Program-made: the position numbers and the translations under genes
The notes under the pieces: model-generated
Seen by the model: only the letters and a program-made list of their open reading frames with translations
Told to the model about the DNA's origin: nothing
The model's database searches: none
DNA from: CAYQJV01 sp964417925
Lineage (GTDB): Bacteria; Hydrothermota; Tepidihabitantia; B3-TA06; CAYQJV01
Length of the DNA: 39,223 nucleotides
Direction of reading: 5' to 3'
Assembly: GCA_964417925.1 (NCBI GenBank)
Contig: CAYQJV010000010.1
Location: forward strand, 1-39,223
Shown here: piece after piece, positions 39,019 through 39,223 of the stretch
How the letters are laid out: every line of letters begins with the position of its first letter
Position numbering within the stretch: the stretch's first letter is position 1

Positions 39019-39223
39019 GTAGAATTCCATAACATTTTGGCCGCGAGGGGTTATTCTTTACCCATCCGTTCAAAAAGTATTTTATTAAACTTCTCCATAA
39101 AATCCCTCGCACTTTATATCTCTTCCTCTTTGTTTTTGGCGCGAGATAAAGGACCCCAAAGCCCTTAACTTTAATCCATAAATTTACCTTTTTTCAAGAT
39201 ACCAATCCAATGTCTTTTTGAAA
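39019..39223 (-). repeat. 207-bp dispersed repeat, copy C (runs to the window end)
   Basis: Same orientation as copy B. It is more diverged from A and B: substitutions at several sites, a 2-base deletion in the GGCGCC centre (near 39142), a 1-base insertion and a changed stretch near 39168-39190. The GCGAGGG/CCCTCGC pairing is intact; both arms are perfect here, whereas copy A has a G-T wobble. The hairpin at the far end is also retained apart from one base. The copy may continue beyond the window. Confidence 0.88.

Noticed and set aside
1..39223. CRISPR array, integrase, phage or toxin-antitoxin genes
   Set aside because: I saw no regularly spaced repeats, no recombinase or phage structural genes, and no recognisable toxin-antitoxin pair on either strand.

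Overview
The window is AT-rich chromosomal DNA from a Gram-negative-type bacterium: it encodes BamA, a twin-arginine signal protein and remnants of a polysaccharide-export system. It looks anaerobic, because it carries a four-subunit cytosolic [NiFe] sulfhydrogenase and a CoA-disulfide/NADH-oxidase-like flavoprotein. A thermophilic, poorly cultured lineage (WOR-3/Hydrothermae-like) would fit the gene mix, but that is inference and not shown by any marker here. Promoters are unusually easy to read: TTGACA-like and TATAAT-like boxes, most with 16-bp spacers. Several place the transcription start on the first base of the start codon, which implies leaderless mRNAs.

Layout. 1-2193 (+): 3' end of guanylate kinase, then aspS. 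2298-5968 (-): a tight operon yjbQ - class V aminotransferase - serA - DUF1015, apparently serine metabolism. 6031-8330 (-): dtxR/mntR-type repressor - feoA - feoB, with a palindromic operator over the promoter; a Fur-family gene and tRNA-Ala lie divergently. 9270-12486 (+): four overlapping genes, namely a response regulator with a DUF4388/PATAN output domain, a probable beta-barrel, a PEGA-domain protein and a TPR/transmembrane protein. 12523-14101 (+): ogt and an M29 aminopeptidase.

14103-19279 is the odd segment. Two nearly identical 207-bp repeats in inverted orientation bracket a Tat-signal orphan gene and a decayed polysaccharide-export operon on the minus strand: ABC ATPase, ABC-2 permease, a small membrane protein, an SLBB export protein, and a Wzc-type Wzz/tyrosine kinase. 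Nearly every gene in that operon carries one or more frameshifts, while genes on either side are intact. A third, more diverged copy of the repeat sits at the right edge of the window, beside the promoter of two tRNA genes.

19377-26039 (+): flavoprotein oxidoreductase, then hydB-hydG-hydD-hydA and, overlapping hydA, an aspartate kinase. 26083-29204 (+): FakA-like kinase, DegV/FakB fatty-acid carrier and a divergent PlsY-like acyltransferase, together a plausible acyl-phosphate route to lysophosphatidate. 29259-30681: tpiA, secG, rplU. 30730-38803: clpC, bamA, a PAS-GAF-GAF histidine kinase, a second PATAN response regulator and a DUF1175 protein, most joined by 4-base start/stop overlaps. Two tRNA genes (Lys, His) on the minus strand close the window.

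The best candidates for something new are the 207-bp repeat and its decayed island, the PATAN-regulator/barrel/PEGA/TPR operon, the widespread leaderless promoter layout, and the FakA-FakB-PlsY-like cluster. All assignments come from reading motifs by eye; no search was run.
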